In this document: piece by piece, positions 17,286 through 25,981 of the stretch
Numbering within the stretch: the stretch's first letter is position 1
Layout: each line of letters begins with the position of its first letter
Assembly: GCA_004346725.1 (NCBI GenBank)
Contig: SMDE01000015.1
Span: 1-64,000, forward strand
Origin: Phytobacter diazotrophicus
GTDB lineage: Bacteria; Pseudomonadota; Gammaproteobacteria; Enterobacterales; Enterobacteriaceae
Direction of reading: 5' to 3'
Length of the DNA stretch: 64,000 nucleotides
The notes under the pieces: generated by a model
Seen by the model: only the letters and a program-made list of their open reading frames with translations
Database searches by the model: none
Told to the model about the DNA's origin: nothing
Program-made: the position numbers and the translations under genes

Positions 17286-17849
17286 ATGTCTTTAATTAAC
17301 ACCAAAATCAAACCTTTTAAAAACCAGGCGTTCAAAAACGGTGAGTTCGTAGAAGTTACTGAGAAAGATACCGAAGGCCGCTGGAGCGTCTTCTTCTTCT
17401 ACCCGGCTGACTTCACTTTCGTATGCCCGACGGAACTGGGTGACGTTGCTGACCATTATGAAGAACTGCAGAAACTGGGCGTAGACGTTTACTCTGTTTC
17501 TACCGACACCCACTTCACGCACAAAGCATGGCACAGCAGCTCTGACACCATCGCTAAAATCAAATATGCGATGATCGGCGACCCGACTGGCGCCCTGACC
17601 CGTAACTTTGAAATCATGCGTGAAGACGAAGGTCTGGCTGACCGTGGTACCTTCATCGTTGACCCGCAGGGTATCATCCAGGCTATCGAAGTTACCGCTG
17701 AAGGTATCGGCCGCGACGCATCTGACCTGCTGCGTAAAATCAAAGCAGCACAGTATGTTGCTTCCCACCCAGGCGAAGTATGCCCGGCTAAGTGGAAAGA
17801 AGGCGACGCGACGCTGGCTCCGTCCCTGGATCTGGTTGGTAAAATCTAA
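17286..17849 (+). CDS. ahpC: Alkyl hydroperoxide reductase peroxidase subunit (peroxiredoxin)
   Basis: AhpC is a typical 2-Cys peroxiredoxin that reduces H2O2, organic peroxides and peroxynitrite in the cytoplasm. The 187-residue protein has the peroxidatic cysteine in FTFVCPTE (Cys47) and the resolving cysteine in GEVCPAKW (Cys166). It forms decamers and is recycled by AhpF, encoded next. The codon choice is strongly biased (GGT, CTG, AAA, ACC), as expected for a very highly expressed gene. The gap to ahpF holds two ERIC elements and a terminator. Confidence 0.98.
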   Translation: MSLINTKIKPFKNQAFKNGEFVEVTEKDTEGRWSVFFFYPADFTFVCPTELGDVADHYEELQKLGVDVYSVSTDTHFTHKAWHSSSDTIAKIKYAMIGDPTGALTRNFEIMREDEGLADRGTFIVDPQGIIQAIEVTAEGIGRDASDLLRKIKAAQYVASHPGEVCPAKWKEGDATLAPSLDLVGKI

Positions 17850-17850
17850 A

Positions 17851-17975
17851 ATTCACGGCGTCTTTCGCGCTACAGATGCGTTGGCTGCGCTTAATCACCC
17901 CGGTCACTTACTTTTGTAAGCTCCCGGGGATTCATAAGCTTGCCGCCTTTCTGTAACACGAAAGCCTTGTGAATT
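17851..17975. repeat. ERIC element, copy 1
   Basis: A 125-bp element whose core (CCGGTCACTTAC ... TGTAAGCTCCCGGGGATTCA) matches the enterobacterial repetitive intergenic consensus. Its ends ATTCAC and GTGAAT are inverted, so the RNA can fold into one long hairpin. It begins two bases after the ahpC stop codon. Confidence 0.85.
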
Positions 17976-17976
17976 G

Positions 17977-18103
17977 AAATTTCCGTCGTCTTTCGCGCCA
18001 TAGCGGCGTTGGCGTCACCTGCTCGCCCCGGTCACTTACTGCTGTAAGCTCCTGGGGACTCTCAGGCTAGCCGCCTTGCTCTGACGTGAAATACTCGGAA
18101 ATT
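17977..18103. repeat. ERIC element, copy 2 (direct tandem)
   Basis: A second, 127-bp ERIC element in the same orientation as copy 1, with inverted ends AATTTCCG and CGGAAATT. Its core (GGTCACTTACTGCTGTAAGC) is diverged from copy 1, so this is not a recent local duplication of identical sequence. Confidence 0.85.
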
Positions 18104-18110
18104 ACGTCTG

Positions 18111-18140
18111 AAATCGGGTGCAGTTCTGCACCCGATTTTT
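18111..18140 (+). terminator. ahpC terminator before ahpF
   Basis: AATCGGGTGCA-GTTC-TGCACCCGATT plus T's. It lies between the ERIC pair and ahpF, so ahpC mRNA should be much more abundant than ahpC-ahpF read-through, which fits the need for excess peroxiredoxin. Confidence 0.85.
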
Positions 18141-18226
18141 ATCCCGCGCACCATGATTCAAGTTGCATTGGAGCCGTCGTAATAAGGCAGCTTGCATGAT
18201 GATGTTTTAAGCCCAGGAGATTAAAA

Positions 18227-19792
18227 ATGCTCGACACAAACATGAAAACGCAGCTCAAGGCTTACCTTGAGAAACTGACTAAACCTGTTGAGCTGATTGC
18301 CACGCTGGATGACAGCGCCAGATCGGCAGAGATCAAGGAACTGTTGGCTGAAATTGCTGAACTGTCAGATAAAGTTTCTTTTAAAGAAGACAACACGCTG
18401 GCAGTGCGCAAACCTTCGTTCCTTATTACCAACCCAGGTTCAAACCAGGGGCCGCGCTTTGCAGGCTCGCCGCTGGGTCACGAATTTACCTCACTGGTTC
18501 TGGCACTGTTGTGGACCGGTGGTCACCCGTCGAAAGAAGCGCAGTCTCTGCTCGAACAGATTCGCGATATCGACGGTGATTTTGAATTTGAAACCTATTA
18601 TTCACTGACCTGCCATAACTGCCCGGATGTCGTACAGGCGCTTAACCTGATGGCCGTACTGAACCCACGCATTAAACATACGGCAATTGATGGCGGCACC
18701 TACCAGAATGAAATCACTGACCGTAATGTGATGGGCGTTCCGGCTGTCTTCGTCAATGGTAAAGAGTTTGGTCAGGGGCGTATGACGCTTGCTGAAATCG
18801 TGGCCAATATTGATACCGGCGCGGAAAAACGTGCCGCAGAAGAGCTGAACAAGCGTGACGCGTATGATGTGCTTATTGTTGGTTCCGGCCCGTCTGGTGC
18901 GGCGGCAGCGGTTTACTCCGCACGTAAGGGTATCCGTACCGGGCTGATGGGTGAGCGTTTTGGTGGTCAGGTGCTGGACACCGTGGACATCGAAAACTAC
19001 ATCTCCGTGCCGAAGACCGAAGGTCAAAAACTGGCGGGTGCGCTGAAAGCCCACGTGTCGGAATACGACGTTGATGTGATTGATTCGCAAAGTGCGACCA
19101 AACTGACCCCGGCTGCCGTGGAAGGTGGTTTGCACCAGATTGAAACCGCATCCGGTGCCGTACTGAAAGCACGCAGTATCATCATTGCGACCGGGGCAAA
19201 ATGGCGCAACATGAACGTGCCGGGCGAAGAACAGTATCGTACTAAAGGTGTGACCTACTGCCCGCACTGCGATGGTCCGCTGTTTAAAGGTAAACGTGTT
19301 GCGGTCATTGGCGGCGGTAACTCAGGTGTGGAAGCCGCCATCGATCTGGCGGGCATTGTAGAACATGTCACCCTGCTGGAGTTTGCGCCCGAAATGAAAG
19401 CTGACCAGGTGCTGCAGGATAAAGTGCGTAGCCTCGGTAATGTCGACATCATCTTGAATGCGCAAACTACCGAAGTGAAAGGCGATGGCAGCAAACTGAC
19501 GGGGCTGGAGTACCGCGATCGCGTGAGCGGCGATGTGCATCATATCGCGCTGGCCGGTATCTTCGTGCAGATTGGTTTACTGCCGAATACTACCTGGCTG
19601 GAAGGTGCCATTGAGCGCAACCGTATGGGCGAAATTATCATTGATGCGAAATGTGAAACCAGCGTCAAAGGTGTGTTCGCGGCGGGTGACTGCACCACGG
19701 TGCCGTACAAGCAAATTATTATCGCCACAGGCGAAGGTGCGAAAGCCTCTCTGAGCGCATTCGACTACCTGATCCGCACTAAGCGTGCATAA
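18227..19792 (+). CDS. ahpF: Alkyl hydroperoxide reductase flavoprotein subunit
   Basis: AhpF passes electrons from NADH through FAD and two dithiols to AhpC. The 521-residue protein has an N-terminal double-thioredoxin domain with the redox pair CHNC (about 129-132) and then a thioredoxin-reductase-like part. The FAD site is [11 protein letters not shown] (about 215-225), the second redox pair is CPHC (about 345-348) and the NADH site is [11 protein letters not shown]. The ATG at 18227 follows CAGGAG. It is probably transcribed by read-through from ahpC and perhaps from its own promoter. Confidence 0.97.
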   Translation: MLDTNMKTQLKAYLEKLTKPVELIATLDDSARSAEIKELLAEIAELSDKVSFKEDNTLAVRKPSFLITNPGSNQGPRFAGSPLGHEFTSLVLALLWTGGHPSKEAQSLLEQIRDIDGDFEFETYYSLTCHNCPDVVQALNLMAVLNPRIKHTAIDGGTYQNEITDRNVMGVPAVFVNGKEFGQGRMTLAEIVANIDTGAEKRAAEELNKRDAYDVLIVGSGPSGAAAAVYSARKGIRTGLMGERFGGQVLDTVDIENYISVPKTEGQKLAGALKAHVSEYDVDVIDSQSATKLTPAAVEGGLHQIETASGAVLKARSIIIATGAKWRNMNVPGEEQYRTKGVTYCPHCDGPLFKGKRVAVIGGGNSGVEAAIDLAGIVEHVTLLEFAPEMKADQVLQDKVRSLGNVDIILNAQTTEVKGDGSKLTGLEYRDRVSGDVHHIALAGIFVQIGLLPNTTWLEGAIERNRMGEIIIDAKCETSVKGVFAAGDCTTVPYKQIIIATGEGAKASLSAFDYLIRTKRA

Positions 19793-19883
19793 GAAGAAAG
19801 TAAGACATCCCAACGCATTCGAGTTGCATAACGCTAACGCGCAGGCAACCCGAAGAACGAAGGGACAATACCTGCAATAATCA

Positions 19884-19913
19884 AGAGGCTGCCTGAGGCA
19901 GCCTCTTTTTTTT
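19884..19913. terminator. Terminator between ahpF and uspG
   Basis: AGAGGCTGCC-TG-AGGCAGCCTCT with eight T's on the plus strand ends the ahpF transcript. It touches the stop codon of the convergent uspG gene. Confidence 0.9.
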
Positions 19914-20340
19914 ACCGTACTACCAGCACCGGAATATGTGCATGGCGAACTACGCTCGAAGCGTTCGACCCCAGCAAATGGGTAGTGATAGAAGGGTTGC
20001 GTGAACCAATCACCACCATATCCGCATGTAACTCTTCGGCCATTTCATTGACCACATCGCGTACGCTTCCCAGACGGACATGGGTGTGGATACGTTCGGG
20101 GCTGATTGAAAAGTGGCTTATCATCGTGGTCAGCCGGGTTTGCGCTTCATGCTGCAAGTGTTCTTCAAAACGACGAATATCGGCAGCGAATCGGTGCAGG
20201 CTGAGGCTGGAAGAAGCAGGCAGAACGTGCAGTAAATGGATGACGCCCGTGTCCTGAGCAAGGAACTCGGCGTGACGCACGGCTTTGTCGCTTAACTCCA
20301 TTTCGAAAACATCTACCGGCATAATGATTGTCTGATACAT
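19912..20340 (-). CDS. uspG: Universal stress protein G
   Basis: A 142-residue universal stress protein of the UspF/UspG branch. The N-terminus [20 protein letters not shown] and the nucleotide-binding motif [24 protein letters not shown] (about residues 110-133, matching G-2x-G-9x-G(S/T)) are both present. These cytoplasmic proteins bind ATP and accumulate under stress; no single reaction is known. The position after ahpF is the same as in E. coli. Confidence 0.93.
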   Translation of the reverse strand: MYQTIIMPVDVFEMELSDKAVRHAEFLAQDTGVIHLLHVLPASSSLSLHRFAADIRRFEEHLQHEAQTRLTTMISHFSISPERIHTHVRLGSVRDVVNEMAEELHADMVVIGSRNPSITTHLLGSNASSVVRHAHIPVLVVR

Positions 20341-20472
20341 AAACGTGTCTCCCTGTAGATTATGTCACTGGTATTTCAGCAGGAATGACAGAATGATTCT
20401 GCTACGTCGCTGGCAATTATTTATTTGAGCTGGAGTTTTCGTAGAAATGAGGATCTTCCGGTAAACCGGGCG

Positions 20473-20562
20473 TTACCAGTGTCGTTCGAGATAAAGCACG
20501 GCCGCGACGATAATCGCCGCCACGATCAAAAAGATAAGGGCGATAATCCATGTTTCGCTCAT
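20473..20562 (-). CDS. Candidate 29-residue single-span membrane protein
   Basis: An ATG at 20562 opens a 29-codon frame ending in TAA. The peptide begins MSETWIIALIFL and ends VLYLERHW. A hydrophobic span of about 18 residues (roughly 5-24) is followed by a short basic tail, the form of many small enterobacterial membrane proteins. The ribosome site is weak. It lies in the 350-base gap between uspG and rnk. I cannot name a homologue, and chance cannot be ruled out for so short a frame, but the clean amphipathic plan is suggestive. Confidence 0.5.
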   Translation of the reverse strand: MSETWIIALIFLIVAAIIVAAVLYLERHW

Positions 20563-20690
20563 ATGCGAACCCAGGGCAAAAACCTCTTACCACAATAGAA
20601 GCCTGAGCGGGACAACGAAATGCGACATTCGGGTGAGCGGGGAAGGGAAAGAGGATGCGGTATGCATCCTCTTAACAGCGTATGGCGTGC

Positions 20691-21101
20691 TTAGCGCAGA
20701 TATTCGCCAGCGGCTTCCGGCTGGTAGATTAACTCCAGCACTTCGAGATCGGTCGTCGCACCGCCGGGTAGTTCCCAGTGGATGCTATCGCCGACGCGCA
20801 AGCCCAGTAATGCCGCACCGACCGGAGCCATCACGGACAGTTGCGTCGCGCTATCGGTCATTTGCGCCGGGTATACAAGGGTACGTGTGCGGATATCGCC
20901 ACTTTTAAGCTCACGGAATTTTACCGTGCTGTTCATGGTAACCACGTTGGCTGGCATCGCTTCGGGGGCGCACATCTGCGCGCGATCCAGTTCGTCATTC
21001 AGCACCTTCGCGACCGGCAGACTGGCATGAGCGGGTTGCTCCAGCAGACGGTCAATGCGCTCAGCGTCAAGTTCATTGATGATAATTGCAGGTCTGGACA
21101 T
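20691..21101 (-). CDS. rnk: Nucleoside diphosphate kinase regulator Rnk
   Basis: Rnk is a 136-residue relative of the Gre factors that binds RNA polymerase. It was named for its effect on nucleoside diphosphate kinase levels in Pseudomonas. The C-terminal FKBP-like domain typical of GreA-type proteins is visible around [25 protein letters not shown] (about residues 90-114). The N-terminal coiled part is shorter than in GreA. It lies downstream of rna on the same strand, separated by a terminator. Confidence 0.93.
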   Translation of the reverse strand: MSRPAIIINELDAERIDRLLEQPAHASLPVAKVLNDELDRAQMCAPEAMPANVVTMNSTVKFRELKSGDIRTRTLVYPAQMTDSATQLSVMAPVGAALLGLRVGDSIHWELPGGATTDLEVLELIYQPEAAGEYLR

Positions 21102-21150
21102 CTATTACTCCATGTCATGAGGCGAAATCCCGCCAGATTGATCCAAAGAA

Positions 21151-21179
21151 AAACCCTCGCCGTCTGGCAGCGAGGGTTT
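21151..21179 (-). terminator. Terminator after rna
   Basis: AAACCCTCGC and GCGAGGGTTT form a 10-bp stem followed by TTTTTC on the minus strand. It separates rna from rnk. Confidence 0.85.
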
Positions 21180-21272
21180 AACTCTTCGGATGATACTGAG
21201 ACTGCACGCAACTTTGAAGTGACTTAGCTCACATTTGCCGGGTTTATGTGTTTAAGCGGAAAGAGGGGAAGA

Positions 21273-22082
21273 TTAATAACCGACGCTGTCGATAATAAAG
21301 TCGTTCCCGCAGTTACCCGGATGCGGTTGCGCCAGCAGGGATTTCGCGGAAAGTGGCTCGTTGATTGCCCGCGCATCAATGGCGACTTGCATTTCGGTAA
21401 GATACGCCGGATTACCGTTACAGGTCAGTTTTACCGCTTTAACACTGTTATCGCCCCAGGCCTTAGCAACGGCGGCGTCAAAATCGCTACGGCTGACGTG
21501 TTTACCGTAATTGTTCGCCAGAAAAAGCCCCAAAGCGCTGCGTTTCACTTCCTGATTCAGACGCACCATCGTCCCGAATAAAGCATCCGGGTCGAAGCCG
21601 AAGCAAACGCCGTGTTTGGCGTATTCGTAACGTTCGAGACAAGATGTGCCACCTGCGCCGGGCATAACCGTGTTGAGTTTATTCGCCACCTCCAGTGACA
21701 TTCCGGTTTCGGCAGCAGAACATTTCTGGCTGATTTTCGCCTCCGGCATATTGGGAACAGGTCTCGTGGCGCAGCCATATCGCATCCAGCGCTTTTCATC
21801 CACGCCGCGGGCGGCAATAGATTTCGGCAGGCCTGGCCACAGGCCGTGAACGGTCAGAAAATCGATTTTTTGCGGTAGCTCTTTTTGCAGTCGGCATTCC
21901 TCCGGCTCGCGCCCTCCCCGGTCATGCTGACTCTGGCAAAAGCCGGTTTGCCACGAAAGTGCCAGCACGTAGCGATCAAAGTCACCGTACTGTTTGGGCT
22001 CGAGTGGGGCAGCGTGGACGGGGGTGAGCGACAGCATCGCCATGGCGACACCCAGACTGGCGACGAGTCCCTTTCTGAACAT
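21273..22082 (-). CDS. rna: Periplasmic ribonuclease I
   Basis: RNase I is a broad-specificity T2-family endoribonuclease of the periplasm that yields 2',3'-cyclic phosphates. The 269-residue precursor has a signal peptide (cleavage near VHA-APL, residue 24). Both catalytic segments are visible: FLTVHGLWPG (CAS I) and ERYEYAKHGVCFG (CAS II, with the Glu-Lys-His set). The cysteines expected for the fold are present. A terminator follows the gene. Confidence 0.95.
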   Translation of the reverse strand: MFRKGLVASLGVAMAMLSLTPVHAAPLEPKQYGDFDRYVLALSWQTGFCQSQHDRGGREPEECRLQKELPQKIDFLTVHGLWPGLPKSIAARGVDEKRWMRYGCATRPVPNMPEAKISQKCSAAETGMSLEVANKLNTVMPGAGGTSCLERYEYAKHGVCFGFDPDALFGTMVRLNQEVKRSALGLFLANNYGKHVSRSDFDAAVAKAWGDNSVKAVKLTCNGNPAYLTEMQVAIDARAINEPLSAKSLLAQPHPGNCGNDFIIDSVGY

Positions 22083-22133
22083 TTCTGATCCTGATGATTG
22101 TGTTTAAATAATTTCCGTAGGTTATTAAAGCAC

Positions 22134-22158
22134 AAAAAGCGCCGGAGGGGCGCTTTTT
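22134..22158. terminator. Terminator downstream of dcuC
   Basis: AAAAAGCGCC-GGAGG-GGCGCTTTTT forms a strong hairpin with T-runs on both strands. It lies about 20 bases after the dcuC stop and 50 bases before the rna start. Confidence 0.85.
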
Positions 22159-22179
22159 GCGTTATGGCAGGACAGACCG

Positions 22180-23553
22180 TTAGTGCACGGCAGCGCCGGG
22201 AACCAGGATCTCTGTTGCCACGATCACCACAATCAGACCCACAATGACCGGTACGGATGTCCGTTTAACCACTTCAAACGGAGAGATATTGGCCATACCT
22301 GCTACAGCAACCACCACGCCGGATACCGGTGAAATGGTACGGCCAAGGTTAGAGGCCTGCAGCATCGGAATAGAAAGGTACGCCGGGTTGATGCCTGACT
22401 CATGTGCCAGTTTCGGGATCATCTCGACAAACGCGTAGAACGGCGCGTTACCAGAGCCCGTCGTCATCGCCGCCAGCATGGTGAGAATGACCAGTACCAG
22501 CATCAGAATGATACTTGCGGAACCAAACGAGGTGGCAATGGAGATAAGACTCTGGATAAAGCCAATCGTGCTGAGACCCTGCGCGAAGACACCGGCGGCA
22601 ACTAACAGCATTACCACGCCAGCAAACGCATCTGCCATGCCGCGATAGGCTACTTCCAGGCCGGAAAAGACGTTCTGTGTATTGAAACCGCGGAAAAACT
22701 CCAGCACTGCGGCGAGCAGCATGCAGATCACCAGAATTGTGATGATATGCAGTTCCGGACCCCATTTACCGTCGAAAATCAGCACGCCGATGATCGGCGT
22801 AAACGGCAGAATGGCATAAAAAGATGGGGCGGTGGTGGTGATGTCTTTCACATCCAGCATCTCTGCGGTGATGTTCTCTTTTTTATCCAGATAGCGCTGC
22901 CAGAAATAGTGGGCGATGGCCATAAAGATAATGGCAGCGATGGAGATCGGCAGCGTCGTTTTAAACGCGAAGTCGATGAGCGGCATTTCAGCGGCTTTCG
23001 CGGCTAAAACGACATCCCCGGAGGTAGGAGATAAAATAATCGCGGCCGGAGAGGCACAAATAGCAGCGGCAGCCCCGCGGCTTATCCCCACGTTCACCAT
23101 CACGGGGAAAAGCGTTGCCATTAATAACACGCCAAGGCCAGTGGCCGAGGAGACCGCCAGGGACATCAGGCAAGCGACGAAATAGGCGGCAATCATTAAT
23201 AAATAGGGCGAGTTAATAAAACGCAGTGGGCGGGAGGCGAGCTTCACGACCATATCGTTGGCACCGATATGGGTCATATAGGCGGCAAACCCACACAGCA
23301 TCATGATCATCATGCCCAGGTCGCCACCGCGGCTCATCAGCAAGATTTTAATGTATTCAACGATGTCTGTTGCGGTGTAACCCGTGCTGGTAGCACTGCC
23401 CGGCAGGACTTTATGCCCCATCAGCGCACTGACGATTAATAGCGCCAGCCCGCCGACAAACAGCACGCCGGTGGCAGAGTAACCTTTGATGATATAGCGT
23501 GCGACACCCACGATTACCACGACGCCAATCAGAAGTTCAATAAACGTTAACAT
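22180..23553 (-). CDS. dcuC: Anaerobic C4-dicarboxylate transporter DcuC
   Basis: DcuC exports succinate or exchanges C4-dicarboxylates across the inner membrane during fermentation and fumarate respiration. The 457-residue protein has about a dozen hydrophobic spans and the family segments MLCGFAAYMTHIGANDMV and SPTSGDVVLAAKAAEMPL. I chose the ATG at 23553 (MLTFIELLIG), which matches the known N-terminus; the frame stays open upstream to 23655. In E. coli FNR and ArcA activate it, but I could not point to a clear FNR box here. Confidence 0.93.
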   Translation of the reverse strand: MLTFIELLIGVVVIVGVARYIIKGYSATGVLFVGGLALLIVSALMGHKVLPGSATSTGYTATDIVEYIKILLMSRGGDLGMMIMMLCGFAAYMTHIGANDMVVKLASRPLRFINSPYLLMIAAYFVACLMSLAVSSATGLGVLLMATLFPVMVNVGISRGAAAAICASPAAIILSPTSGDVVLAAKAAEMPLIDFAFKTTLPISIAAIIFMAIAHYFWQRYLDKKENITAEMLDVKDITTTAPSFYAILPFTPIIGVLIFDGKWGPELHIITILVICMLLAAVLEFFRGFNTQNVFSGLEVAYRGMADAFAGVVMLLVAAGVFAQGLSTIGFIQSLISIATSFGSASIILMLVLVILTMLAAMTTGSGNAPFYAFVEMIPKLAHESGINPAYLSIPMLQASNLGRTISPVSGVVVAVAGMANISPFEVVKRTSVPVIVGLIVVIVATEILVPGAAVH

Positions 23554-23904
23554 AATGTTCTGGATCCCAGCGTAAAGAACATGAAAAATGACTACCGGAA
23601 AAGGAAGAAACGCAATGTGCCGAATAACCGCTAATGAGTAGATGATTAAAATCAAGGAAGATTCGTTTTGCGTATATTATCGCGCATTTTTGCTTATTTT
23701 CCGCAAAATGACAAAAATACCGTTGCGGAAGTTCGCAAAAAACAATGGGCGTAATGGGATCTAAAAAGAAAATAAAAAGTTAATAAAATTAGTTTCTTTG
23801 GTTGCGAATGAATAAGCCACGTAAATTAATCAAAAAAAGCTTTAAAAAGAAAAATATCGGCGCCTATACTCGCTCCCGGTTCCCGTATTGATTGACAGGT
23901 TATT
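23554..23904. other. Divergent intergenic region between dcuC and the copper-efflux operon
   Basis: About 350 AT-rich bases holding both promoters. An 8-bp inverted repeat TTCCGCAA/TTGCGGAA with a 16-base spacer lies at 23699-23730, and its spacer includes ATGACAA, half of an E. coli CusR-box motif. TATACT at about 23864-23869 could be the -10 element of the efflux operon. E. coli has pagP on the far side of dcuC; it is absent here. Confidence 0.45.
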
Positions 23905-24315
23905 ATGCACACTGGCTGGATTAGTCGTTTACGCGTAATGAGGCGGCATCTGACGATGTTGCTGATCGCGTTCGGCTGGCTATTGATCCAGAGTCAGGTG
24001 GCCATAGCCTCGCATGATTGCGACCTGGATGTGCAGGGCGAAACGGTAATGACACAGCATTACGATCATATGATGACCGATAATGCGATGCAGCCGCCTG
24101 CCCATCAAATGAAAGCGCCTCTGTGCGACAAGCATTGCGTACCGGATGTGGCGCAAAAAGATAGCGGTCATCAGACGCCAGTCGCGCTACCTGTCAACAT
24201 GACACTGGTCATCGCCAAACCCCTTTGTGTTGATACCGTCCGTGAGGGCTGGTCGCTCACACCTCCCGCAGCAGGGCCGCCGGCAACCATCCGTTTTTGC
24301 CGGTTTCGCGAGTAG
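23905..24315 (+). CDS. Small exported His/Met/Cys-rich protein of the copper locus
   Basis: A 136-residue protein with an N-terminal hydrophobic signal or anchor (MLLIAFGWLLIQSQVAIA, about residues 18-35). The mature part contains clusters of likely metal ligands (HDCDLD, QHYDHMMTDNAM, PPAHQM, LCDKHC). The C-terminal AAGPPATIRF resembles the tail of DUF2946-type proteins often found next to copper genes, but I am not sure of that assignment. An in-frame ATG at 23938 is an alternative start. It lies 54 bases before cusF and is probably the first gene of the operon. Confidence 0.6.
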   Translation: MHTGWISRLRVMRRHLTMLLIAFGWLLIQSQVAIASHDCDLDVQGETVMTQHYDHMMTDNAMQPPAHQMKAPLCDKHCVPDVAQKDSGHQTPVALPVNMTLVIAKPLCVDTVREGWSLTPPAAGPPATIRFCRFRE

Positions 24316-24369
24316 AAAACTGTTAATTCGTTGAATTTTAATTAATTTTCGATTAACAGGAGTTTTACT

Positions 24370-24714
24370 ATGCGTTCTTCTATTTTTCGCGCGCTGACAG
24401 GCGTGCTGGCTGTACTCTCTTTTTCCGCCGTGCAAGCGCACGCCATGAACCACGACATGAATCACGACATGGCGCAGCACACCGCCATGCAGGCGCATGT
24501 TTACCACGCCCAGGGCGTTATCAAAAAAATCACGCCGCAGTCCGTTTCTATCGCTCATAAAGCCATCCCTGATCTCAACTGGCCGCCGATGACCATGCAG
24601 TTTGATCTGTCGGAAGCTGCGCCATCGCAGTTGGCTGTGGGCGAAAAGGTTGACTTCGCGTTTGTGCAGAACGCGAACGGTTACCAGATCGTTTCTCTGA
24701 CGCCGCAAGAATAA
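24370..24714 (+). CDS. cusF: CusF-like periplasmic Cu(I)/Ag(I) metallochaperone
   Basis: A 114-residue precursor with a signal peptide ending near VQAHA. CusF carries Cu(I)/Ag(I) to the CusCBA pump. The OB-fold domain contains LNWPPMTMQF (about residues 73-82), which supplies the Met pair and the capping Trp of the known metal site, and an upstream His in HAQGVIKK could be the fourth ligand. A Met/His-rich stretch (MNHDMNHDM) follows the signal. GAACAGGAG precedes the ATG. It leads directly into the outer-membrane channel gene. Confidence 0.88.
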   Translation: MRSSIFRALTGVLAVLSFSAVQAHAMNHDMNHDMAQHTAMQAHVYHAQGVIKKITPQSVSIAHKAIPDLNWPPMTMQFDLSEAAPSQLAVGEKVDFAFVQNANGYQIVSLTPQE

Positions 24715-24724
24715 CGGGGGCAGG

Positions 24725-25981
24725 ATGAAACGATACTCCCTGAGCCTGGTGCTCGGCGGGGTGTTGCTGGGCCTGGTGTGCTCCGCCGCTTCGGCGGAGC
24801 CACTGACGCTCACGCAGACCCTCGCCGCTGCAGAACGCTACTCTGCCGAATTATCCGCTAACCGCAATGAAGCGCGGGCGCTGGATGCAATGGCAGATTC
24901 GGCCCGTCAACTTCCCGACCCGAAGCTGAAATTCGGTATTGATAACCTGCCTGTACAGGGCAGTAACGCACGCCGTTTTACCCGTGAAGGCATGACCATG
25001 CAGCGCATCGGCGTGATGCAGCAATACGTCAGTGCTGAAAAACGCGATCGCAAAGCTGACACGCTGCTGGCACAGGCGCAAAGCGTGAACGCGAAATCCT
25101 CGGTGGCGCGTGCGAATTTGCAACGCGATGCGGCGCAGGCGTGGCTGGATCTCGCACTCTCCACACGCGCCCTGCAAACCGCGCGCAAATTGCTGGCGGA
25201 AACGACCGCACAGCAGGGGGCGCAAAAAGCCAGCGTCAGTGCGGGTAACGCGGCACCTGATAGCGTGCTTGCTTTCCAGATTGGCCTGAGTGCGATGCGC
25301 GACAAAGTCACCCTTGCGGAACGTGATGTGCAGGTGGCCCGGACTCGCCTGACCCAACTAACCGGACAGCCCGTTACCACTATCGCTGGTGACTTACCTC
25401 GCTATGAACGCCTGCCTGCCGACGAGCAAACACTGGAACACGGCGTCGCACTGCATCCGGAAATGATTGCCGCCGCCAGCGAAGCTAACAGTGCGAAGGC
25501 CCGCTCTGCCGAGTCCGCTGTTGCCGCCATCCCGGATGTGGAAGTGGAAGTCTGGTATGGCCGTCGCGCCGAAGGGTATGAAGACATGGCCGGGGTGATG
25601 TTTACCGTCGACCTTCCCCTTTTCAAATCACAGCGTCAGGACAAAGACCATGCGGCGGATATCTCCCGCTCAATGCAGGCCAACGATCAACTGGCACAGA
25701 CCGAACGCGAACATGTGGCGCAGGTTCGCACCTTGATTGCTGAGTACAACGCCGCCCAGGCGCTGTGGATGCGCCAGCGCGACGACGTCTTACCGCTGGT
25801 ACGCAAACGCGCCTCGCTGATGGCGGCGCAGTATCGCGCCGGGCAGACACAGTTGCCGGAATTGCTGGATGCGCGCCGCACGGTTCTTGACAGCGAACTG
25901 GCGGTTTATCAGGCAGAAAAAGAGATGGCACGGACATGGGCCGCCATCCATTGGTTGATTCCTCAGGAGCTGGCGCAATGA
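24725..25981 (+). CDS. TolC-family outer-membrane channel of a heavy-metal RND pump
   Basis: A 418-residue outer-membrane efflux protein, the channel partner of the following adaptor and pump genes. It has a signal peptide (cleavage near ASA-EP, residue 24) and long helical repeats of the TolC/CzcC type with two homologous halves. Unlike CusC of E. coli it has no convincing lipobox, so it is probably not lipidated. It is closer in form to CzcC-like channels. Its stop overlaps the next start (ATGA). Confidence 0.85.
   Translation: MKRYSLSLVLGGVLLGLVCSAASAEPLTLTQTLAAAERYSAELSANRNEARALDAMADSARQLPDPKLKFGIDNLPVQGSNARRFTREGMTMQRIGVMQQYVSAEKRDRKADTLLAQAQSVNAKSSVARANLQRDAAQAWLDLALSTRALQTARKLLAETTAQQGAQKASVSAGNAAPDSVLAFQIGLSAMRDKVTLAERDVQVARTRLTQLTGQPVTTIAGDLPRYERLPADEQTLEHGVALHPEMIAAASEANSAKARSAESAVAAIPDVEVEVWYGRRAEGYEDMAGVMFTVDLPLFKSQRQDKDHAADISRSMQANDQLAQTEREHVAQVRTLIAEYNAAQALWMRQRDDVLPLVRKRASLMAAQYRAGQTQLPELLDARRTVLDSELAVYQAEKEMARTWAAIHWLIPQELAQ

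Noticed and set aside
17851-18103. Tandem repeat as a possible transposon remnant
   Set aside because: Length, core sequence and inverted ends fit ERIC elements; no transposase or target duplication is present.
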